Both the position numbers and the translations under genes were made by a program. DNA of 64,000 nucleotides from Tumebacillus permanentifrigoris (GTDB lineage: Bacteria > Bacillota > Bacilli > Tumebacillales > Tumebacillaceae): positions 215,329-279,328 of the forward strand of contig NZ_QGGL01000005.1 in the NCBI RefSeq assembly GCF_003148565.1, in the 5' to 3' direction. Below, one piece after another: positions 51,234 to 60,989 of this stretch (the first letter of the stretch is position 1; every line of letters begins with the position of its first letter). The notes below the pieces were generated by a model that did not search any database, had not been told where the DNA came from, and worked only from the letters and a program-made list of their open reading frames with translations.

Positions 51234-51971
51234 ATGAACCCGTACTTCTCCATCCACGGACTTGACCATCCCTTCCATCTGTTCAACTGGCAACACAACC
51301 TCGCGATGTTTCTGCTCCTCGTGGCTGTCCTCATCGTCTACACCCTGCGCCAAAAACTGCGTGAGCCGCTTCCCAACCGCTGGTTCCGCTACGTGATCGC
51401 CGCCGTCCTCGCCCTCAGTGAAATCGCCTTGGAGTCCTGGCAAGCCGCGCAAGGGGATTGGTCGATCGACTTCTCACTGCCCTTGCAACTCTGTTCGATC
51501 TCACTCCTGCTCTCGATCGTCATGATGTTGAACAAAAGTTATCGGTTGTTCGAGTTTCTCTCTCTCGCGGGTCTCGGTGGGGCGCTACAGGCGATCATCA
51601 CGCCCGACCTCGGCAATTACGCGTTTCCACACTTTCGGACGTTTGAGTTCTTCATCGGGCATGGGGCGATCGTGCTGGCGTGCTTTTTCATGGTCTTCGT
51701 CGAAGGATACCGCCCGACACTCGGCTCGGTCTGGCGCTCGCTGGCCGCTCTGAATGTCCTCGCCGTGCTCATCTATGGCCTCGACCTGCTGATCGGGGGC
51801 AATTACATGTTTCTGGTACACAAACCGTCAAATGCGTCGATCCTCGACCTGATGGGTCCGTGGCCGTGGTACATCCTGTCGCTGGAAGGTCTGGCGCTGG
51901 CGATGCACCTGTTGCTTTTTGCCCCGTTTTTCCTCCTAAAAAGCTACAGCAAAAACCCCTCTCGCTACTAA
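51234..51971 (+). CDS. TIGR02206 (YwaF-like) membrane protein
   Basis: A 245-residue protein with about seven transmembrane helices and the family segments LPLQLCSISLLLSIVMML, GGALQAIITPDLG, FFIGHGAIVLACFFMVF and GGNYMFLVHKPSNASILD. The function of the YwaF family is unknown to me. It is divergent from dacA, and its stop codon lies in the loop of a terminator. Confidence 0.9.
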   Translation: MNPYFSIHGLDHPFHLFNWQHNLAMFLLLVAVLIVYTLRQKLREPLPNRWFRYVIAAVLALSEIALESWQAAQGDWSIDFSLPLQLCSISLLLSIVMMLNKSYRLFEFLSLAGLGGALQAIITPDLGNYAFPHFRTFEFFIGHGAIVLACFFMVFVEGYRPTLGSVWRSLAALNVLAVLIYGLDLLIGGNYMFLVHKPSNASILDLMGPWPWYILSLEGLALAMHLLLFAPFFLLKSYSKNPSRY

Positions 51972-51990
51972 AGCGGAGGGGTTGCTTTTT
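51953..51990 (+). terminator. Terminator overlapping the end of the YwaF-like gene
   Basis: AACCCCTC pairs with GAGGGGTT around a 14-base loop that contains the stop codon, followed by TTTTTT. Confidence 0.75.
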
Positions 51991-52214
51991 TAGTGGGTTC
52001 CGTGGTTCCCATTATACTTCTCACGGTATTCTTCCTTGCTGAGGCCGGAATCCGCACGGTAATGGTCGCGGTATTCAAAGGACCCACACATGGTTCCTTT
52101 GTTGGTACCGACGATGTCGTTCCCGTTCGACGTGACTTCAATCACATCGGCACTACAAGCGGTCTCTTTATTGTAGACGCACTCTTCTACTTGGCATTTC
52201 ACTCCTGCTGGCAT
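51990..52214 (-). CDS. DUF1540 cysteine-rich small protein
   Basis: A 74-residue protein with the DUF1540 pattern: VKCQVEECVYNKETACSAD near the N-terminus and a fourth cysteine in TMCGSFEYRDHY, a likely metal site. Members are common in spore-formers and of unknown role. GGGGGTGA lies 6 bases before the ATG at 52214. It ends at the terminator of the convergent YwaF-like gene. Confidence 0.9.
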   Translation of the reverse strand: MPAGVKCQVEECVYNKETACSADVIEVTSNGNDIVGTNKGTMCGSFEYRDHYRADSGLSKEEYREKYNGNHGTH

Positions 52215-52266
52215 CGGCTTCACCCCCTATAGAGGTAGTCTTGCCTTGCCAACAGGTCGCTATACC

Positions 52267-53595
52267 CTAGACGAAGCGTTCCGTGCCCTGTTGCGTCACC
52301 ACGCCAAAAATCAAGCGGTGATTCGGCTGTTTCTGCTCCGACAGCTCATACGCACGCTGCAGGCGCTCGGTGACTTCGGCCACTCGCTTCTCGTCGTTGA
52401 CATGCAGCGTCGCAATCGCTTCGCCTGCCTCCACACGATCGCCAACTTTCTTGTGCAGGACGATGCCGACAGCCAGGTCGATCTCCGATTCCTTGGTCTC
52501 ACGGCCCGCACCGAGCAACATCGCACCTGTGCCAACTTCCTCGGCGTGGATGTGTGAGACGAATCCGGTGCGCGGAAGCGTCACTGGGATTTTTTTCGCA
52601 GCTTGCGGCAGGCGGGTCGCATCATCCACAACCGATGCGTCTCCACCCTGTGCGGTGAGGAAGGTTTTGAAGGTCTCCAACGCTCGACCGCTCTCCAACG
52701 ACTCGTGGAGCTTCGCGCGCGCTTCCATCGCATTGCCAGCAACGCCCGCCGCGACCACCATGTAGGAGCCGAGCACGAGGCACAGTTCGGTCAGATCGGC
52801 CGGACCTTGGCCGCGCAGGGTGTCGATCGCTTCCTGTACTTCCAGCGCATTGCCGATGGCATAGCCCAACGGTTGGTCCATGTCGGAGATCACAGCGATC
52901 GTGTGGCGACCGACGTTTTCCCCGATGTTGACCATCGCTTCTGCCAACGCAAACGAACCTTCCAGCGTTTTCATAAAAGCGCCCTCGCCCGTCTTGACGT
53001 CGAGGACGATCGCGTCCGCTCCGGCGGCGATTTTTTTGGACATGATCGACGAGGAGATCAGCGGGATCGAGTCGACGGTCGCCGTCACATCGCGCAGGGC
53101 GTACAGTTTCTTGTCCGCCGGGGCGATCGAACCGCTCTGGCCCATCAGCGCCGCCCCCTTGGAGTTGACTTGCTCGATGAATTCTTCCTTGCTCCGCTCG
53201 ATCGAGAAGCCTGGAATCGCTTCCAACTTGTCAATTGTGCCTCCGGTGTGACCGAGGCCACGACCAGACATTTTGGCAACCGGCACACCGACCGATGCGA
53301 CCAGCGGGAGCAGGACGAGCGTCGTGGTATCGCCGACGCCGCCGGTGGAGTGCTTGTCAACTTTGACACCCTTGACTTGGCTGAGGTCGATCTGGTCACC
53401 TGATGCTGCCATCGCCAGTGTCAGGTGGGCGGTCTCCTCCGGGGACATGCCACGGATGAAGATCGCCATCGCAAGGGCTGCCATCTGGTAATCCGGAATC
53501 GAATCGTTGGTGAAGCCTTGGATCACAAAGGAGATCTCCTCTTGGCTCAAGGCGATCCCATCGCGTTTTTTATGGATGATGTCATACATTCTCAT
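52267..53595 (-). CDS. pdp: Pyrimidine-nucleoside phosphorylase
   Basis: The 442-residue enzyme splits uridine, thymidine and deoxyuridine with phosphate. The segments [20 protein letters not shown] and [20 protein letters not shown] are the thymidine/pyrimidine phosphorylase signature, and the C-terminal domain is complete. Third gene of deoB-punA-pdp, 4 bases after punA, matching the Bacillus drm-pupG-pdp order. Confidence 0.96.
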   Translation of the reverse strand: MRMYDIIHKKRDGIALSQEEISFVIQGFTNDSIPDYQMAALAMAIFIRGMSPEETAHLTLAMAASGDQIDLSQVKGVKVDKHSTGGVGDTTTLVLLPLVASVGVPVAKMSGRGLGHTGGTIDKLEAIPGFSIERSKEEFIEQVNSKGAALMGQSGSIAPADKKLYALRDVTATVDSIPLISSSIMSKKIAAGADAIVLDVKTGEGAFMKTLEGSFALAEAMVNIGENVGRHTIAVISDMDQPLGYAIGNALEVQEAIDTLRGQGPADLTELCLVLGSYMVVAAGVAGNAMEARAKLHESLESGRALETFKTFLTAQGGDASVVDDATRLPQAAKKIPVTLPRTGFVSHIHAEEVGTGAMLLGAGRETKESEIDLAVGIVLHKKVGDRVEAGEAIATLHVNDEKRVAEVTERLQRAYELSEQKQPNHRLIFGVVTQQGTERFV

Positions 53596-53599
53596 AGCC

Positions 53600-54421
53600 C
53601 TATACCTCTTTCACAATCGCTTTGACGAGATTGATGAAGTTCGCCTTGGCTTTCTCGGTGGTCTCCATGACTTCCTCATGGGTCAGCGGCTGGTCGAGTA
53701 TGCCTGCCGCCATGTTCGAGATGCAGGTGATGCCGAGCACTTTCAGCCCGGCATGGTTGGCGACGATCACTTCCGGCACGGTCGACATGCCGACCGCATG
53801 GCCGCCCATGATCCGAAACATCCGAATCTCAGCAGGTGTCTCATAGGACGGACCCGAGACGCCGACATAGACGCCCTCGCGCAGTTCGATGCCTAAGCCC
53901 TTGGCGATCTCGTGTGCTTGGGCGCGCAAGGCTTTGTTGTAGCCGTTCGACATGTCCGGGAAGCGCGGTCCCAGTTCGGCCTCGTTCGCACCGATCAGCG
54001 GGTTGCGTCCGGTCAAGTTCAAGTGGTCGGAGATCAACATCAAGTCGCCCGCGTTCCACTCGGGGTTGATGCCGCCAGCCGCGTTGGTGACGAGGATGAT
54101 CTCCACGCCCAGCGCCTTCATGACGCGGATCGGAAATGTTACTTCCTCCAGACTCCATCCTTCATAGAAATGAAAGCGGCCTTTCATCGCGATCACTTGT
54201 TGCCCCGACAGGTCCCCGATCACCAGTTGCCCCGCATGACCCGCCACGGTGGAGACCGGGAAGTTCGGGATCTCGCCATAGGGGATGACGACCGGATTTT
54301 GCACTTCATCACCCAGCACGCCCAGGCCAGAACCGAGCACGAGCCCGATGCGCGGCGCATGCGCTGTGAGTTTGGATTGGATAAATTGTTTCGCTTGATC
54401 AATTTTCTGCAGCAGAGACAA
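53600..54421 (-). CDS. punA: Purine-nucleoside phosphorylase I (trimeric type)
   Basis: The 273-residue enzyme cleaves inosine and guanosine to base and ribose 1-phosphate. GLVLGSGLG (phosphate site), [24 protein letters not shown] (base site Glu and Asn region) and [14 protein letters not shown] are typical of the low-molecular-mass trimeric family. It sits between deoB and pdp in the salvage operon, so ribose 1-phosphate made here can be converted by DeoB. Confidence 0.96.
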   Translation of the reverse strand: MSLLQKIDQAKQFIQSKLTAHAPRIGLVLGSGLGVLGDEVQNPVVIPYGEIPNFPVSTVAGHAGQLVIGDLSGQQVIAMKGRFHFYEGWSLEEVTFPIRVMKALGVEIILVTNAAGGINPEWNAGDLMLISDHLNLTGRNPLIGANEAELGPRFPDMSNGYNKALRAQAHEIAKGLGIELREGVYVGVSGPSYETPAEIRMFRIMGGHAVGMSTVPEVIVANHAGLKVLGITCISNMAAGILDQPLTHEEVMETTEKAKANFINLVKAIVKEV

Positions 54422-54439
54422 GTCGATCTCCCCCTGTAA

Positions 54440-55609
54440 TTAGACGATACGGTTCAAGAAACTCTCACCAAAGCCGGTGCCTTGGACGCCAAAGTTCTCC
54501 GCGATGGTTGCGCCGAGGTCAGCGAAGGATGTGCGCAGGCCGAGATCAACGCCATGTTTGGCGTTTTTGCCATAGACTAGCAGCGGTACATTCTCGCGGG
54601 AATGGTCGGTGCCTTCGGTGGTCGGGTCGCACCCGTGGTCAGCAGTCATGATCAGCAGGTCATCCTCACGCAACGCGCTGAGAATTTCCGGCAAGCGCTT
54701 GTCGAAGTCGAGGATCGCTTGTGCAAAACCATGCGGATCGTTGCGATGCCCATAGAGCGCGTCAAAATCGACAAGGTTGGTGAAGACCAAACCACGCTCG
54801 ACTTTGCCCATCATCTCCAGCGTTTTGTCCACGCCGTCCATGTTGTTTTTGGTTCCGACTTTGTCATTGACGCCGGAGCCGCCATAGATGTCGTAAATTT
54901 TGCCGACACCTGCAACCGTGAAGCCCTTCTCGTCCATCTCATTCAACACAGTACGCCCGAAGTCGCGGGAATAGTCATGGCGATTCGATGTGCGGGTGTA
55001 CTCCCCGTTCGAGCCGATGAACGGACGTGCGATGACGCGGCCGACCGCATGTTCGTCGACGAGCAATTCACGGGCGATCTTGCACATGTTGTATAGTTCT
55101 TCGAGCGGAATGACTTCCTCGTGGGCGGCAATCTGGAACACAGAGTCTGCCGAGGTGTAGATGATCGGGGAGCCCGTGCGGACATGCTCGTCGCCCAGTT
55201 CCTTGATGATCTCCGTGCCGGATGCCGGCTTGTTGCCGATCGTTTTGCGGCCGACGCGTCGTTCGAACTCGTCGAGCACTTCTGGCGGGAATCCGTTCGG
55301 GTAGACGGGGAGCGGCTTGTCGAGCTTCACGCCCATCATCTCCCAGTGGCCGTTGGTGGTGTCCTTGCCTGCGGACTGCTCCTCCATCAAGCCGTAGTTG
55401 CCGATCGGCTCAACTGTTGCGGAGACGCCTTCGAGCGGGTGAATCCGGCCGAGGCCGAGTTTTTCCAAGTTCGGGACGTTCAGCCCCCCGACGGCCTTCG
55501 CGATGTTGCCAATCGTGTTGGCGCCGAGGTCTCCGTATGCAGCCGCATCGCGCGATGCGCCGATACCTACGCTGTCCAGAACGATAATCACAATGCGGTT
55601 AAACGACAT
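54440..55609 (-). CDS. deoB: Phosphopentomutase
   Basis: The 389-residue alkaline-phosphatase-superfamily enzyme interconverts ribose 1-phosphate and ribose 5-phosphate. VLDSVGIGAS at the N-terminus holds the first metal Asp; GKDTTNGHWEMMG contains the phosphorylated Thr; TADHGCDPTTEGTDHSRE is the second metal site. The ATG at 55609 lies 8 bases after GGAGG. First gene of the nucleoside salvage operon. Confidence 0.96.
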   Translation of the reverse strand: MSFNRIVIIVLDSVGIGASRDAAAYGDLGANTIGNIAKAVGGLNVPNLEKLGLGRIHPLEGVSATVEPIGNYGLMEEQSAGKDTTNGHWEMMGVKLDKPLPVYPNGFPPEVLDEFERRVGRKTIGNKPASGTEIIKELGDEHVRTGSPIIYTSADSVFQIAAHEEVIPLEELYNMCKIARELLVDEHAVGRVIARPFIGSNGEYTRTSNRHDYSRDFGRTVLNEMDEKGFTVAGVGKIYDIYGGSGVNDKVGTKNNMDGVDKTLEMMGKVERGLVFTNLVDFDALYGHRNDPHGFAQAILDFDKRLPEILSALREDDLLIMTADHGCDPTTEGTDHSRENVPLLVYGKNAKHGVDLGLRTSFADLGATIAENFGVQGTGFGESFLNRIV

Positions 55610-55720
55610 GTCTATGTACCTCCGAGAATTGGATTTCATGCTGTATAGTGTACCCTTCTATCCTTAACTTACCGCAAAGGTTAGATGTCTGACAACCCCA
55701 ATCCTATGCAAAAGGAAAAA

Positions 55721-55760
55721 AGCCTTGGGTTCGCCGCCTGCTGCGACCCAAGGTTTTTTC
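55721..55760 (-). terminator. Terminator of the metallophosphoesterase gene
   Basis: GCCTTGGGT(TCGC) pairs with (GCG)ACCCAAGGT, flanked by A and T runs; usable in both directions. It overlaps nothing in deoB. Confidence 0.85.
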
Positions 55761-55764
55761 GTCG

Positions 55765-56580
55765 TCACGCACCTACAAGTTTCACAAGCGTCACCTGTGC
55801 CCGGTTCAAGAAGCGGATCGGAAAACGCGACGTGCCCAGCCCGCTACATATATACAGCCTCGTGGTCTCATCAAGTTGGAACAGACCCTTGTCATACTTC
55901 GGAAAAAGCCCTTGCGTGGGCGCATATACGGCTCCAAGCAACGGGAACCGGACTTGCCCGCCGTGCGTGTGCCCGGAGAGGATCAGGTCTGCGGCGCGTT
56001 CGAGACCCGCACCGCGTCTGATGATCATCGGGTCATGGGAGAGCAATAGCAGGAATCGCTCGTCGGGTGTGACGTTTTGCATCGCTTGGTGGATGTCGTG
56101 GTGGTGAGTGCAGGCATCCCCTACCCCGACGATTTGCAAGTCACCAACAGGCGTAGCAAGCGTCATCGAGGTGTTGTCCATCAGCGTGACCCCACGCGCT
56201 CGCAAGCCCGCCAGATAGTCGTCAAAACGCTTGTGCTCCCAGTCGTTGTTTCCCGTGACGAACAGGACGTCCGGCGCGATGGTTTTCAAACGTTCTATCT
56301 GTGAAAACGCCAGATCGAAGGGGATGTTCGCCCCATCGATCAAGTCGCCCGTCATCGCGATCAGATCAGGCTTGGTGCCTTGCATCTGCTGCCAAAATCC
56401 TTCGCTCCAGCGCAAGTTGTGGATGTCTGTCACTTGCAGGATGCGCAGTTCTTGCCCCCGCTGGAGTTTCGGTGTGGGAATCGTGACCTCCACGACTTTC
56501 GGAAAGGAGGTTTCCCAGATTACTTCAGCCAAAACAGCCAGCAGTAGGAGTACGGCTATCAAGAGGAGAAACCAGATCAT
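55765..56580 (-). CDS. Membrane-anchored metallophosphoesterase
   Basis: A 271-residue calcineurin-like phosphoesterase with an N-terminal transmembrane helix (about 3-21). The metal motifs are VTDIHNL, LIAMTGDLIDG, VTGNNDWEHK, LLLSHDP and SGHTHGGQVRFP. It resembles Bacillus YkuE/YpbG-type proteins that act on cell-envelope substrates, but the substrate is unknown. Catalytic residues are complete. Transcribed alone on the minus strand between xerD and deoB. Confidence 0.9.
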   Translation of the reverse strand: MIWFLLLIAVLLLLAVLAEVIWETSFPKVVEVTIPTPKLQRGQELRILQVTDIHNLRWSEGFWQQMQGTKPDLIAMTGDLIDGANIPFDLAFSQIERLKTIAPDVLFVTGNNDWEHKRFDDYLAGLRARGVTLMDNTSMTLATPVGDLQIVGVGDACTHHHDIHQAMQNVTPDERFLLLLSHDPMIIRRGAGLERAADLILSGHTHGGQVRFPLLGAVYAPTQGLFPKYDKGLFQLDETTRLYICSGLGTSRFPIRFLNRAQVTLVKLVGA

Positions 56581-56627
56581 GTTGTACGCCCTTTCGTGAA
56601 ACTTCTCAACCTGCTATGTACAAAAAA

Positions 56628-56652
56628 CACAGGAACCTGACCGATTCCTGTG
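56628..56652 (-). terminator. Terminator after xerD
   Basis: CACAGGAA pairs with TTCCTGTG; on the minus strand six T follow. It lies 17 bases after the xerD stop. Confidence 0.8.
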
Positions 56653-56668
56653 CGGATCACGTATTGGA

Positions 56669-57556
56669 TTAGGCCCGTGGGTGCGCCTTGGCGTAGACTT
56701 CCTTCAGGCGCGACTTGGTTAAGTGCGTATAGATTTGCGTGGTCGAGATATCCGCGTGTCCGAGCATCTCCTGCACGGCACGCAAGTCAGCTCCGTTCTC
56801 CAACAGGTGCGTGGCGAACGAGTGACGCAACGTATGTGGGGTGATTTCTTTGTCCACCGATGCGGTGTGTGCGTATTTTTTGATAATCTTCCAGAAGCCT
56901 TGGCGCGAGAGTCGCTGGCCGTGGTGGTTGAGGAACAGCGATTCCTCTGCCGGGTTGCGCGAGAGTTTCACTCGACTGCGCAAGATATACTCCCCGACCG
57001 ATTTCAACGCCACCGTGCCGAGCGGAATGATCCGCTCCTTCGAGCCCTTGCCGTAGCACTTCAGGAAGCCCATGTTCAAGTTGACGTCAGAGATGTTCAA
57101 CGAGACGAGTTCGGAGACGCGAATCCCCGTCGCATAGAGCAGTTCCAGCATCGCCTTGTCGCGGCTACCCGCGGTGGTGCCGAGGTCTGGCCCTTCGAGC
57201 AACGATTCCACTTCACCGACCGTCAAGACCTTCGGCAGGCGCTTCTCGATCTTCGGCGATTCCAAGTTCGCTGTCGGGTCACCGTCGAGCAGGCCATCGC
57301 GGAGCAGGAAGCCATAGAAGGCGCGCAGCGATGCCAGGTTGCGCGAGATCGTGGTGGTCGCTCTCCCCTTGCGCTGCAGTTCCGCCAAGTAGGCGATGAT
57401 GTTCGCCCGACGAGTTTGGTTCAGATCGCGGATGCCGCCGCGCTGGAGAAAGTCGATGTAGGCTGTAAGATCACGGGCGTAGGACTCCAACGTGTTCTGA
57501 GCCAGCCCTCTCTCAACAGTCAAGTAATGGATAAATCGTTCAATCAGTTTGTCCAT
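56669..57556 (-). CDS. xerD: Site-specific tyrosine recombinase XerD
   Basis: The 295-residue recombinase resolves chromosome dimers at dif. The N-terminal SAM-like domain (about 1-90) is followed by the catalytic domain with Arg in ATGIRVSEL, Lys in the beta hairpin, HTLRHSFATHL (His-x-x-Arg), GHADISTTQIYTH (His and nucleophile Tyr). Length and motifs are those of housekeeping XerD, not of a phage or island integrase. It lies beside yqzK and close to fur, as in Bacillus (ripX). Confidence 0.95.
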   Translation of the reverse strand: MDKLIERFIHYLTVERGLAQNTLESYARDLTAYIDFLQRGGIRDLNQTRRANIIAYLAELQRKGRATTTISRNLASLRAFYGFLLRDGLLDGDPTANLESPKIEKRLPKVLTVGEVESLLEGPDLGTTAGSRDKAMLELLYATGIRVSELVSLNISDVNLNMGFLKCYGKGSKERIIPLGTVALKSVGEYILRSRVKLSRNPAEESLFLNHHGQRLSRQGFWKIIKKYAHTASVDKEITPHTLRHSFATHLLENGADLRAVQEMLGHADISTTQIYTHLTKSRLKEVYAKAHPRA

Positions 57557-57660
57557 TCAGTAGACTCCTTTGCCCATGCTTCAAACGCTTTCTGTTGAGA
57601 AGGAATTTCGTCGGACAATGCCAAATTCCTTCTTTCGGGCAAAAGTTATGTAAAGGAAAC

Positions 57661-57912
57661 TTATTCCCCGATGAGATAGAACACGCCCAACCGCTCCTTG
57701 GCTTCCTCCCAAAACGGTTGCTCTCCCGCCTGAGCTTGGTGCCGGGTCGCATCGACTTTGACGGCGTCACGACCAGCGGGGGTACGGTACTTGTCCGTCG
57801 GAGCGAACATCTCCTGCACGATCGTGAGGCATTTGAACCCGATAAAACTGAACAGCGCCACATACACCACCAACCGCGCCAGCTGCGAGATCCGCCGCAT
57901 GGATATGATCAT
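57661..57912 (-). CDS. yqzK: DUF4227 (YqzK-like) small membrane protein
   Basis: An 83-residue protein with one transmembrane helix (about 14-33, ARLVVYVALFSFIGF) and a polar C-terminus ending ERLGVFYLIGE. Its position next to xerD and near fur is the same as Bacillus yqzK, which supports the name. GGAGGTG stands 7 bases before the ATG at 57912. Function unknown. Confidence 0.8.
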   Translation of the reverse strand: MIISMRRISQLARLVVYVALFSFIGFKCLTIVQEMFAPTDKYRTPAGRDAVKVDATRHQAQAGEQPFWEEAKERLGVFYLIGE

Positions 57913-57967
57913 CTCTCCCACCTCCTCCCCCGATTATATGGGGGCAGGGGACAGCCTAGAAGTAAAA

Positions 57968-58001
57968 AAAGGAAGGTCTCCTCGAGGAGTCCCTTCCTTT
58001 T
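57968..58001 (-). terminator. Terminator after ald
   Basis: AAGGAAGG(TC)TCCTC pairs with GAGGA(GTC)CCTTCCTT approximately, between A and T runs; 20-25 bases after the ald stop. Confidence 0.75.
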
Positions 58002-58025
58002 TCCGTTTTACGAACTACGAACTGG

Positions 58026-59144
58026 TTACGCCAGCACGCTCTCTTTGGTGTGGAACTCGTAGCCGAGCGAGGTAGCGACCGCTTCAAAGGTGACTTTGCC
58101 GTTCGCGACGTTGATGCCCTTCGCCAGTGCTGCGTTGTCGTTGCACGCTTGCTTCCAGCCTTTGTTCGCCAGTTGCAGCGCGTAATCGAGGGTCACGTTG
58201 GTCAGGGCCAGCGTCGAGGTGCGTGCGACTGCGCCCGGCATGTTCGCCACGGCATAGTGTACGACGCCATGCTTGACGTAGGTCGGTTCGGAGTGCGTGG
58301 TGATGCGGTCGATCGTCTCGACAGAACCGCCTTGGTCGATCGCAACGTCAACGATGACAGAGCCCGGAGACATCTGTTGCACCATGTACTCCTTCACAAG
58401 TTTCGGAGCGCGTGCGCCCGGGATCAGCACCGCGCCGACCAGCAGGTCAGCGGTTTTGACCGCTTGTTCGATGTTGTAGGAGTTGGACATCAAGGTTTTC
58501 ACGCGACCGCCAAAGATATCATCGAGTTGACGAAGGCGAACTTCGGACTTGTCGATGATCGTGACGTCTGCGCCGAGGCCCATCGCCATTTTCGCTGCGT
58601 TGGTTCCGACGATCCCGCCGCCGACGATGACAACCTTGCCTGGGAGTACGCCCGGTACGCCGCCGAGCAGGATGCCTTTGCCGCCCCACGGTTTTTCGAG
58701 GAATTGCGCGCCGATCTGAACGGCCATCCGGCCTGCCACTTCGGACATCGGGGTGAGCAACGGCAAGGAACGGTCCGGCAACTGGATCGTTTCGTAGGCG
58801 ATGCCCACGACACCGTTGTCAATCAGTGCTTTGGTCAGTTCCGGTTCCGGTGCGAGGTGCAGGTAGGTGAACAACACGAGACCTTGACGGAAGTAGCCGT
58901 ACTCAGACGCGATCGGTTCCTTCACTTTCATGATCATGTCGGCTTTGCCCCATACCTCTGCTGCTGTGTCGAGCATAATGGCGCCTGCTACTTTGTAGTC
59001 TTCGTCGGTGAAACCGCTACCAACACCGGCGTTGGTTTCGATGTAGACGTCGTGACCCCCGTGTTTCAGGGCTTCAACACCTGCCGGGGTGATTGCGACG
59101 CGGTTCTCGTTGTTTTTAATCTCTTTCGGAATCCCTACGATCAT
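58026..59144 (-). CDS. ald: Alanine dehydrogenase
   Basis: The 372-residue NAD-dependent enzyme interconverts L-alanine and pyruvate plus ammonia. [20 protein letters not shown] is the N-terminal signature, followed by a catalytic His in [11 protein letters not shown], the NAD loop [21 protein letters not shown], and [10 protein letters not shown](S) near 268. It lies between fur and yqzK, an insertion relative to the Bacillus fur-yqzK-ripX order. It is used to feed alanine nitrogen during sporulation in Bacillus. Confidence 0.96.
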   Translation of the reverse strand: MIVGIPKEIKNNENRVAITPAGVEALKHGGHDVYIETNAGVGSGFTDEDYKVAGAIMLDTAAEVWGKADMIMKVKEPIASEYGYFRQGLVLFTYLHLAPEPELTKALIDNGVVGIAYETIQLPDRSLPLLTPMSEVAGRMAVQIGAQFLEKPWGGKGILLGGVPGVLPGKVVIVGGGIVGTNAAKMAMGLGADVTIIDKSEVRLRQLDDIFGGRVKTLMSNSYNIEQAVKTADLLVGAVLIPGARAPKLVKEYMVQQMSPGSVIVDVAIDQGGSVETIDRITTHSEPTYVKHGVVHYAVANMPGAVARTSTLALTNVTLDYALQLANKGWKQACNDNAALAKGINVANGKVTFEAVATSLGYEFHTKESVLA

Positions 59145-59236
59145 GTATGTATCCTCCTAGAATTAGTTCAGGATAGTAAATTTGCAAGAAGCGTATCGTG
59201 AATACGTTCCTACAAAGTGGTACATCCGTTTTCCGC

Positions 59237-59683
59237 CTAGTTGCCTTCCTTTGCCAAACAGGAGAAGCAATAGCCGAGGAAACTTACGCGGTGATCGACG
59301 ATCTTGAACTTGTGATCGCGCTCAACGCGTTCTTCGAGGTCGTCGAGCAAGTCCTCAATCTCAAACAACGACCCACACTTCAGGCAAATCAGGTGGTGAT
59401 GATGGTGCGGATGGTCCTCTGAGCGAAATTCATAACGCGCCACGCCATCCCCGAAGTTGAGTTTCTCGATGATCTTCAAATCGCACAGCAGATCCAGCGT
59501 CCGATAGACGGTCGCCAACCCGATGTCTGAAGCTTTTTGCTTCACGAGCATGAAGATCTCCTCCGCACTGAGGTGAGCTTCTTCGTTTTCAAGCAGGACC
59601 CGCAAGGTGGCTTCGCGCTGAGGGGTAAGCTTGAAGTTTTCAGTATGTAGCTGTTTCTTGATCTGATCCATTCTCTCTTGCAT
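59237..59683 (-). CDS. fur: Ferric uptake regulator family protein
   Basis: A 148-residue Fur-family repressor: winged helix with LTPQREATLRVL and ADIGLATVYRTL-like segments (here SDIGLATVYRTLDLL). The metal site HPHHHHHLICLKCG and a second CxxC near the C-terminus (GYCFSCL) complete a structural zinc site. The chromosomal position near yqzK and xerD supports true Fur rather than PerR or Zur. It would repress iron-uptake genes when iron is available. Confidence 0.9.
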   Translation of the reverse strand: MQERMDQIKKQLHTENFKLTPQREATLRVLLENEEAHLSAEEIFMLVKQKASDIGLATVYRTLDLLCDLKIIEKLNFGDGVARYEFRSEDHPHHHHHLICLKCGSLFEIEDLLDDLEERVERDHKFKIVDHRVSFLGYCFSCLAKEGN

Positions 59684-59854
59684 TGGAAACTCCCCCTGCG
59701 CAGACCTGTCAAAATCCTATTCCATTATAACCCTATGAAATCGCAATTTCTACATCCGAACGAAAAAAGAAGTAAAACGGTTGTCTGTCGGCAAACGTTT
59801 CGTCAGAACATGGGTGCTTGTACGCAGAATCCCGTCGATGGAACACCACAAAAA

Positions 59855-59896
59855 ATCGCAGCCGCGAGATCCCGTTGACTGGATCGCGGCTGCGAT
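59855..59896 (-). terminator. Terminator between fur and the RNHCP gene
   Basis: ATCGCAGCCGCGA pairs perfectly with TCGCGGCTGCGAT around a 16-base loop, with A and T runs on both sides. It closes the RNHCP gene on the minus strand and lies upstream of nothing else on that strand. Confidence 0.85.
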
Positions 59897-59913
59897 TTTT
59901 TGGGGATTGCCCC

Positions 59914-60246
59914 CTACAAATTCGGTTTCTTCATAATCTCCAGCATCCGATCGAACGAATCCGCTTGGTTCGGGTCGTCGAGCGCCAGTTTGTTTTTGCC
60001 GGTATGACCACAGGTTTGGCAGCGATGGATGATCATGTAGCCTTTTTTCTTGTGGTCTTCGATCCCGATCGGTTCGAGCAGTCCGCCGCAGTTGGCGGCG
60101 CGATCCCCTGGGTTGATGTCGAGGTGTTTGGAATAAAAGCAAGCAGGACAATGGTTGCGGCAGGAGCCTTGTGCAAGCGGCTGTACCTCTATGCCGCACT
60201 GCTCGCACTGGAAGGATTCGTTGATGACAGTAAACTTGCGGGACAT
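59914..60246 (-). CDS. RNHCP-domain zinc-ribbon protein
   Basis: A 110-residue protein with four CxxC-type pairs: QCEQCG, CRNHCPACFYSKH (the name-giving RNHCP motif), ANCGG and RCQTCGH. This is a small multi-zinc-ribbon family found in many bacteria; its role is not established, with links to translation or RNA suggested by the ribbon type only. AGGAGATG is 8 bases before the ATG at 60246; a frame open to 60663 upstream is the antisense of spoIIM coding sequence. It follows spoIIM by 20 bases. Confidence 0.88.
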   Translation of the reverse strand: MSRKFTVINESFQCEQCGIEVQPLAQGSCRNHCPACFYSKHLDINPGDRAANCGGLLEPIGIEDHKKKGYMIIHRCQTCGHTGKNKLALDDPNQADSFDRMLEIMKKPNL

Positions 60247-60266
60247 CTGGGTTACATCTCCTAGAC

Positions 60267-60920
60267 TTAAAGTTGCGGGATCACCGCTCGCATCAGCGCC
60301 GGCGATACGTAGCCTTCCACAAAAGCTGCGAGGATCATCGCCACGGCGATACAGGTCACGAGGCCCGTGTAGCTCAGGAAGCTGCGATAGAGCATCGAGC
60401 CGCCGCCGACGGTGCGCGGCTGGCTGTTCGAGAAGCGGCTGCGCACGAGGCTCAGCGAGAACGAGATCCCGGCCACCCCGCAGATGATCAAGGCGGGGAC
60501 GTAGATCAAATTCTGCGGCAGGATCGCCGCCAACGCAAACAGCACGCCCTTGGCTTGGAACTGGCTGACGATGACCCCGACGGTGAAACCGATGACGAAA
60601 CCCTTCATAAAAATCAAGATCACGATCACAGGCAACCCGATGATCGACAAGCCGAGAATCCACATCAGACCTGTGGTTTTCAGAAAACTCGCCACCGAAT
60701 GCCAGGTGATCTCCGAGGGCGTCGTGCCCGTTTCGTCGAGGTTCAAGGCTTTGAAAAAGCCGTGCAGCGCGTCATGCAAGGACGTGGCTTGGTCTGCTGA
60801 GAGCGCACTGACGACGATGGCGCCAAATAGGATGCCGATGAAAAACAGCACCGTGGTAAACACAAACAAGCTGCTCTGGTCTTGCAGATATCGTGAGACG
60901 TTGAGTTTGACTTGACTCAT
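60267..60920 (-). CDS. spoIIM: Stage II sporulation protein M
   Basis: A 217-residue membrane protein with five hydrophobic helices (FVFTTVLFFIGILFGAIV, GLMWILGLSIIGLPVIVIL and others) and the SpoIIM segments FMKGFVIGFTVG and ALAAILPQNLIYVPALI. With SpoIID and SpoIIP it drives septal peptidoglycan removal and engulfment of the forespore. Cluster position before nudF and near fur echoes Bacillus. Confidence 0.95.
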   Translation of the reverse strand: MSQVKLNVSRYLQDQSSLFVFTTVLFFIGILFGAIVVSALSADQATSLHDALHGFFKALNLDETGTTPSEITWHSVASFLKTTGLMWILGLSIIGLPVIVILIFMKGFVIGFTVGVIVSQFQAKGVLFALAAILPQNLIYVPALIICGVAGISFSLSLVRSRFSNSQPRTVGGGSMLYRSFLSYTGLVTCIAVAMILAAFVEGYVSPALMRAVIPQL

Positions 60921-60989
60921 CGTGAGGTCCTCCCTTTGTCCGACTGTTAGTACAGCCTATGACGGGCAGGAGGACTCTATGAATCTTTT

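Noticed and set aside
56669-57556. XerD as the integrase of the accessory island
   Set aside because: It is a housekeeping recombinase in a conserved neighbourhood 6 kb away, with all XerD features.
59914-60663. Upstream extension of the RNHCP frame to 249 codons
   Set aside because: The extra part is an out-of-frame reading of spoIIM; a proper ribosome site lies before 60246.
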